A stretch of 64,000 bases of DNA from Trichomonas vaginalis G3 (lineage: Eukaryota > Parabasalia > Trichomonadida > Trichomonadidae), in assembly GCF_026262505.1 (NCBI RefSeq), contig NC_067205.1, forward strand, positions 10,106,001 through 10,170,000, written 5' to 3'. Positions 61,190 through 64,000 of the stretch are shown here, in pieces. Below the pieces are notes generated by a model that saw only the letters and a list, made by a program, of their open reading frames with translations, made no database searches and was not told where the DNA came from. Position 1 is the stretch's first letter. Every line of letters starts with the position of its first letter. Made by a program: the position numbers and the translations under genes.

Positions 61190-63280
61190 GTTCACTCTTG
61201 TTGGTCTGCATGTGTCATTCCGGGAGACATTGCCTGTGCATGTCTCCCAGAATGGCATACTGTTCCGCATTCATAACTTGAATGCGGAACTTTGACCGAC
61301 AAGAGTGCATTGTGCACTCTTGTTGGTCTGCATGTGTCATTCCGGGAGACATTGCCTGTGCATGTCTCCCAGAATGGCATACTGTTCCGCATTCATAACT
61401 TGAATGCGGAACTTTGACCGACAAGAGTGCATTGTGCACTCTTGTTGGTCTGCATGTGTCATTCCGGGAGACATTGCCTGTGCATGTCTCCCAGAACGAG
61501 ACAATTTATTGCAATCAGAATACGATTGCAAAACTTTGACCGACAAGAGTGTATTGTGCACTCTTGTTGGTCTGCATGTGTCATTCCGGGAGACATTGCC
61601 TGTGCATGTCTCCCAGAATGGCATACTGTTCCGCATTCATAACTTGAATGCGGAACTTTGACCGACAAGAGTGCATTGTGCACTCTTGTTGGTCTGCATG
61701 TGTCATTCCGGGAGACATTGCCTGTGCATGTCTCCCAGAATGGCATACTGTTCCGCATTCATAACTTGAATGCGGAACTTTGACCGACAAGAGTGCATTG
61801 TGCACTCTTGTTGGTCTGCATGTGTCATTCCGGGAGACATTGCCTGTGCATGTCTCCCAGAATGGCAATTTCCGCATTCATAACTTGAATGCGAACTTTG
61901 ACCGACAAGAGTGCATTGTGCACTCTTGTTGGTCTGCATGTGTCATTCCGGGAGACATTGCCTGTGCATGTCTCCCAGAATGGCATACTGTTCCGCATTC
62001 ATAACTTGAATGCGGAACTTTGACCGACAAGAGTGCATTGTGCACTCTTGTTGGTCTGCATGTGTCATTCCGGGAGACATTGCCTGTGCATGTCTCCCAG
62101 AACGAGACAATTTATTGCAATCAGAATACGATTGCAAAACTTTGACCGACAAGAGTGTATTGTGCACTCTTGTTGGTCTGCATGTGTCATTCCGGGAGAC
62201 ATTGCCTGTGCATGTCTCCCAGAATGGCATACTGTTCCGCATTCATAACTTGAATGCGGAACTTTGACCGACAAGAGTGCATTGTGCACTCTTGTTGGTC
62301 TGCATGTGTCATTCCGGGAGACATTGCCTGTGCATGTCTCCCAGAATGGCATACTGTTCCGCATTCATAACTTGAATGCGGAACTTTGACCGACAAGAGT
62401 GCATTGTGCACTCTTGTTGGTCTGCATGTGTCATTCCGGGAGACATTGCCTGTGCATGTCTCCCAGAACGAGACAATTTATTGCAATCAGAATACGATTG
62501 CAAAACTTTGACCGACAAGAGTGTATTGTGCACTCTTGTTGGTCTGCATGTGTCATTCCGGGAGACATTGCCTGTGCATGTCTCCCAGAATGGCATACTG
62601 TTCCGCATTCATAACTTGAATGCGGAACTTTGACCGACAAGAGTGCATTGTGCACTCTTGTTGGTCTGCATGTGTCATTCCGGGAGACATTGCCTGTGCA
62701 TGTCTCCCAGAACGAGACAATTTATTGCAATCAGAATACGATTGCAAAACTTTGACCGACAAGAGTGCATTGTGCACTCTTGTTGGTCTGCATGTGTCAT
62801 TCCGGGAGACATTGCCTGTGCATGTCTCCCAGAACGAGACAATTTATTGCAATCAGAATACGATTGCAAAACTTTGACCGACAAGAGTGTATTGTGCACT
62901 CTTGTTGGTCTGCATGTGTCATTCCGGGAGACATTGCCTGTGCATGTCTCCCAGAATGGTATACTGTTCCGCATTCATAACTTGAATGCGGAACTTTGAC
63001 CGACAAGAGTGCATTGTGCACTCTTGTTGGTCTGCATGTGTCATTCCGGGAGACATTGCCTGTGCATGTCTCCCAGAATGGCATACTGTTCCGCATTCAT
63101 AACTTGAATGCGGAACTTTGACCGACAAGAGTGCATTGTGCACTCTTGTTGGTCTGCATGTGTCATTCCGGGAGACATTGCCTGTGCATGTCTCCCAGAA
63201 CGAGACAATTTATTGCAATCAGAATACGATTGCAAAACTTTGACCGACAAGAGTGCATTGTGCACTCTTGTTTGTCATCC
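61190..63280. repeat. 122-bp satellite, 17 units, each with three hairpins
   Basis: Units start at 61190, 61312, 61434, 61556, 61678, 61800, 61918, 62040, 62162, 62284, 62406, 62528, 62650, 62772, 62894, 63016 and 63138. All are 122 bp except the sixth (118). Each contains CATTCCGGGAGACA ... TGTCTCCCAGAATG, then one of two hairpins, then GACCGACAAGAGTGCA-TTG-TGCACTCTTGTTGGTC across the unit junction. Type A carries GTTCCGCATTCA-TAACT-TGAATGCGGAAC; type B carries TTGCAATC-AGAATAC-GATTGCAA. The order is A A B A A A A B A A B A B B A A B. It is far more GC-rich than its flanks. Open frames on both strands are by-products of the repeat. Confidence 0.95.
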
Positions 63281-63460
63281 ACTATGATACTTAGAGAAAA
63301 TACTTTACTTACATTATTTAAAATATTAATTTCCCTATTTAATATTTATTTATTATTTTTTGTGCTTTATATTCCCTATGGCATGTACTGAACTATTTTA
63401 TAGACTCTACCGAGCTATCTCCACATATAAACATTTGACAATAACACATATATACTCTCT

Positions 63461-63649
63461 TCATATTCTAGTCTCATGACATATTATTGCAAAAGCTATA
63501 TTTATACAGCATACCTCATAAAGTCTCATTATATCCCTATCTAAGCGTTCAAAACCTATTTTCCCCACGTAATCTGATTCTTCAGGCTCCGCTGATTCGA
63601 TTTCTGCTGTCAGATCGTGAAAATATGAATCACATAACAAGATAAACAC
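63461..63649 (-). pseudogene. Short coding-like fragment, duplicated in inverted orientation
   Basis: The leftward frame reads FILLCDSYFHDLTAEIESAEP then EESDYVGKIGFERLDRDIMR. The first about 20 residues are encoded again on the plus strand at 63940-64000, where the frame stays open to the edge. Composition looks coding, so one copy may belong to a gene just outside the window and this one is a fragment. No ATG starts it. Confidence 0.4.
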
Positions 63650-63651
63650 AA
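63585..63651 (+). repeat. 67-bp inverted repeat, left arm
   Basis: Exact reverse complement of 63934-64000; starts GGCTCCGCTGATTCG. The spacer is 282 bp. Because the match reaches the last base of the window, the repeat probably continues. Confidence 0.9.
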
Positions 63652-63933
63652 GTTACCCAACTTGATATTTTCGTAAAAAAACTCTTTAAGTTCATGTTCA
63701 AACAACATCATTTTAGAAAAATTCAATTTTTTCCAAAAGTGTGTGAATTCAAAAAGTCACAATATATCTAGTTATTACCCAGTATTAATTTTTTAATTTA
63801 GTTTTTGAGATATTCATTTTATAATACGTATTATTCAGAAAATTAAATACATTTGTAAGGGAAAACGGAATTAATAACAAATATATGAATATCGTGGAAG
63901 AGTCAATTTGAAGAAAACATTATTATTTTGGAT

Positions 63934-64000
63934 TTGTGTTTATCTTGTTATGTGATTCATATTTTCACGATCTGACAGCAGAAATCGAATCAGCGGAGCC
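63934..64000 (-). repeat. 67-bp inverted repeat, right arm (cut by window end)
   Basis: Mirror of 63585-63651. Confidence 0.9.

Larger units (their letters stand above)
63281..64000. other. Right-edge region with inverted repeat
   Basis: AT-rich, with one small leftward frame and a 67-bp inverted repeat whose right arm runs off the window. Confidence 0.6.

Noticed and set aside
61190-63280. Many overlapping 70-118 codon frames on both strands
   Set aside because: They are by-products of a satellite with few stops; the same peptides appear in several frames and have no start context.
1-64000. tRNA, rRNA or classical spliceosomal introns
   Set aside because: I looked for cloverleaf-type B-box words and for the trichomonad intron end (ACTAACACACAG) and saw none; short or diverged ones could be missed by eye.

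Overview
The window looks like nuclear DNA of a trichomonad (Parabasalia). A Tritrichomonas-like species fits best because the DNA is very AT-rich, but this is inference. The grounds are single-exon genes with short AT-rich gaps, TCA-type initiator sequences a few bases before some start codons, ankyrin-repeat and BspA-type leucine-rich-repeat families typical of trichomonads, and a resident Polinton/Maverick with a KilA-N gene. The rest is ordinary protist cell biology: Rab GTPase, YIF1, DOCK exchange factor, U2AF35, Fe superoxide dismutase and kinases.

Layout. 0-12 kb: the 3' end of a gene made of 33-bp repeats, a coiled-coil gene, a 1.1-kb DNA transposon with a 10-bp target duplication, a tandem pair of ankyrin paralogues, an ankyrin gene built from thirteen near-identical 99-bp repeats, a polytopic membrane protein, a small acidic protein and a dead protein kinase. 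12-30 kb: an 18,147-bp Polinton with matching 203-bp terminal inverted repeats and a 6-bp target duplication. It has an integrase, protein-primed-type DNA polymerase, packaging ATPase, capsid region, a tail-fibre/collar-like protein, a KilA-N protein and small structural candidates, but several genes are broken. 30.6-31.9 kb: an array of long hairpins. 32-35 kb: AT-rich DNA without recognised genes. 35-57.7 kb: host genes, mostly single-copy (disordered acidic protein, Kelch protein, YIF1, Rab, Fe-SOD, coiled-coil protein, beta-helix-like protein, DOCK, U2AF35, kinase), mixed with broken BspA, ankyrin and MFS transporter genes. 57.7-61.2 kb: no recognised gene. 61.2-63.3 kb: a 122-bp satellite of 17 units. 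63.5-64 kb: an inverted repeat running off the window.

The most unusual content is the hairpin array at 30.73-31.92 kb. Ten hairpin cores of exactly 33 nt and six of exactly 38 nt largely alternate, with exactly 27 nt between almost all neighbours (a 125-bp register). Primary sequence varies widely while both arms of each stem change together. The 122-bp satellite at 61.2 kb is also tiled by hairpins, three per unit, and one of them exists in two interchangeable versions. Together they suggest a family of hairpin-tiled arrays, which could be sources of structured or small RNA, or products of DNA-level palindrome correction.

Genes that plausibly work together: Rab, YIF1 and DOCK all belong to membrane traffic and cytoskeletal control, but they are not an operon. 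The Polinton genes form one virus-like set. Several host reading frames (kinase, BspA, ankyrin, MFS) are interrupted by single-base shifts or stops, some at homopolymer runs, so real pseudogenes and assembly errors cannot be separated here.
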